64,000 nt of DNA from Lonicera japonica. Lineage: Eukaryota > Streptophyta > Magnoliopsida > Dipsacales > Caprifoliaceae. The position numbers were made by a program, and so were the translations under genes. Shown in pieces: positions 63,164 to 64,000 of this stretch. How positions within the stretch are numbered: the first letter of the stretch is position 1; each line of letters begins with the position of its first letter. Below the pieces are notes generated by a model that was given only the letters and a program-made list of their open reading frames with translations, searched no databases and was not told where the DNA came from. The stretch is taken from contig CM038466.1 of the NCBI GenBank assembly GCA_021464415.1, positions 51,556,039-51,620,038 on the forward strand, read 5' to 3'.

Positions 63164-64000
63164 TATTGGTCCCCTCCCTGATTTTTTGACCTTTGTCTCA
63201 TTTTATCTCTTGCAGGGGTACTTCAGAGAGACAGTTTTTGAAAAAACTTGCTAAATACCGCACACCCAGGATGAAAATTTCGAGGAAAGGACTTCCAAAT
63301 CATCTCTCCGAAAAATGCAAGGACGAAATACAACGGCTAAAAGTAATCTCTGATCTCCCAAAAGGACCGAGACGATCAATGAGAAAAGCAAAATATCAAG
63401 ATGGGACGGGAATAGAAAAAATTGAAAGAGTAGAAAAGAGAAAGAACCCGCATGAGCACCCAAAGCGAGCGAGAGAAACAGAAATGCAGAGTGACAGGGA
63501 GAGCCACACCAAAAGTGACAGCCAGGCCAAAACCGGCTCAGGGCTTCGTTTTGGGTGAGTAACGCTCCTGATAACGATAAAGGGACAAAAAATACTCCTG
63601 ATAAAAAACAGAGAAGGCCAGGAAAAGTCTTTCCCAAAAGAGGGAAGAAATAAGGGCATCGAAAAACAGAAAACGATGCGGGCCCACCAAAAGAGAAAAG
63701 AGATCAGAGATTGAACTTTCAAACAAATTTTCTTTTCAGCATGGCACAGAAGAGATGGTTTGGAAAACCTCAAATCATCACTCTGCGGAGAGAAAAAGAA
63801 ATTCGAAAACTGCCTTCTGAGAGAAGTATCCTCACTCGGGGAAAACATGAGAGTAAAGTTCAGAAAGATACAGGAAAACGGACATTCCAGATAAAGATTA
63901 GACCCCGAGAAGCTCTCTTTTTTACCCTCATTAAATTTCTCTGTCTCACTCTAGCAGTCTAAGAGAGACAACAAGCGAATTCACCAGATTACAGCACAAG
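63164..64000. other. Tat element 3' region, no gene recognised
   Basis: Purine-rich on the + strand (GA-rich). Frames of 83-150 codons on both strands are compositional and show no family signature. CTCCTGATAA occurs twice (63566 and 63592). The 3' LTR is not reached. Confidence 0.45.

Larger units (their letters stand above)
48312..64000 (+). mobile_element. Ty3/gypsy Tat-lineage LTR retrotransposon, partial (3' LTR outside window)
   Basis: Order: 5' LTR, tRNA-Arg-like PBS, leader, gag, protease, RT, RNase H, a second archaeal-type RNase H, integrase, then a long 3' region with two antisense genes and a tandem array. The second RNase H placed between RNase H and integrase, absence of a chromodomain, and the PBS type are hallmarks of Tat (Ogre/Retand-like) elements. 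At least 15.7 kb is visible and no second LTR appears before the end. Gag-pol is interrupted by about a dozen stops and four or more frame changes, so this copy is defective. Confidence 0.9.

Noticed and set aside
63193..63962. Overlapping 83-150-codon ORFs on both strands
   Set aside because: Low-complexity charged or Phe/Ser-rich translations of a GA-rich strand, with no motif, splice or promoter support.

Overview
This is plant nuclear DNA, almost certainly from a dicot. It is very AT-rich, has long gene-free stretches, nested LTR retrotransposons, small terminal-inverted-repeat elements, long microsatellites, and one intact intronless gene with a plant TATA box. I cannot name the species.

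Only one intact host gene is supported: an NSP2-type GRAS transcription factor (31641-33074, + strand). It has a TATA box, a two-codon upstream ORF, and an internal target site for the miR171h class of microRNA. NSP2 acts with NSP1 in symbiotic signalling and strigolactone biosynthesis.

Left part (1-30 kb): a LINE fragment (1.7-2.8 kb), small TIR elements, and a minus-strand LTR retrotransposon (7736-19792). That element has about 3.0-kb LTRs and only 3.3 kb of internal DNA with no recognisable gag-pol, so it looks like a LARD. Its left LTR is split by a later LTR insertion (9036-11768, TSD ATATC). Its right LTR keeps the unoccupied site. The 20-30 kb stretch has a foldback element, a MITE and local duplications.

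Middle (33-48 kb): intergenic DNA with at least seven TIR/MITE-like elements and two degenerate LTR-like blocks.

Right part (48312 to beyond the window end): a large Ty3/gypsy element of the Tat lineage. It has a 1465-bp 5' LTR, a tRNA-Arg-type primer site, and a gag-pol with retropepsin, RT, two RNase H domains and integrase, broken by stops and frameshifts. It also has two genes in antisense orientation downstream of integrase. One of these (59.3-62.9 kb) is a multi-exon plant-mobile-domain gene with a 68-bp tandem array inside its predicted first intron.

The most interesting signal is a palindrome, TGTCGCGCGACA. It occurs in clusters just upstream of TATA boxes in the LTR and in front of both antisense genes, and again in the related LTR at 10.4 kb. 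Most adjacent copies lie 20-23 or 30-32 bp apart, close to two and three DNA turns. This suggests one regulator controls the sense promoter and both antisense promoters; an element-encoded antisense protein is a candidate. That link is inference.
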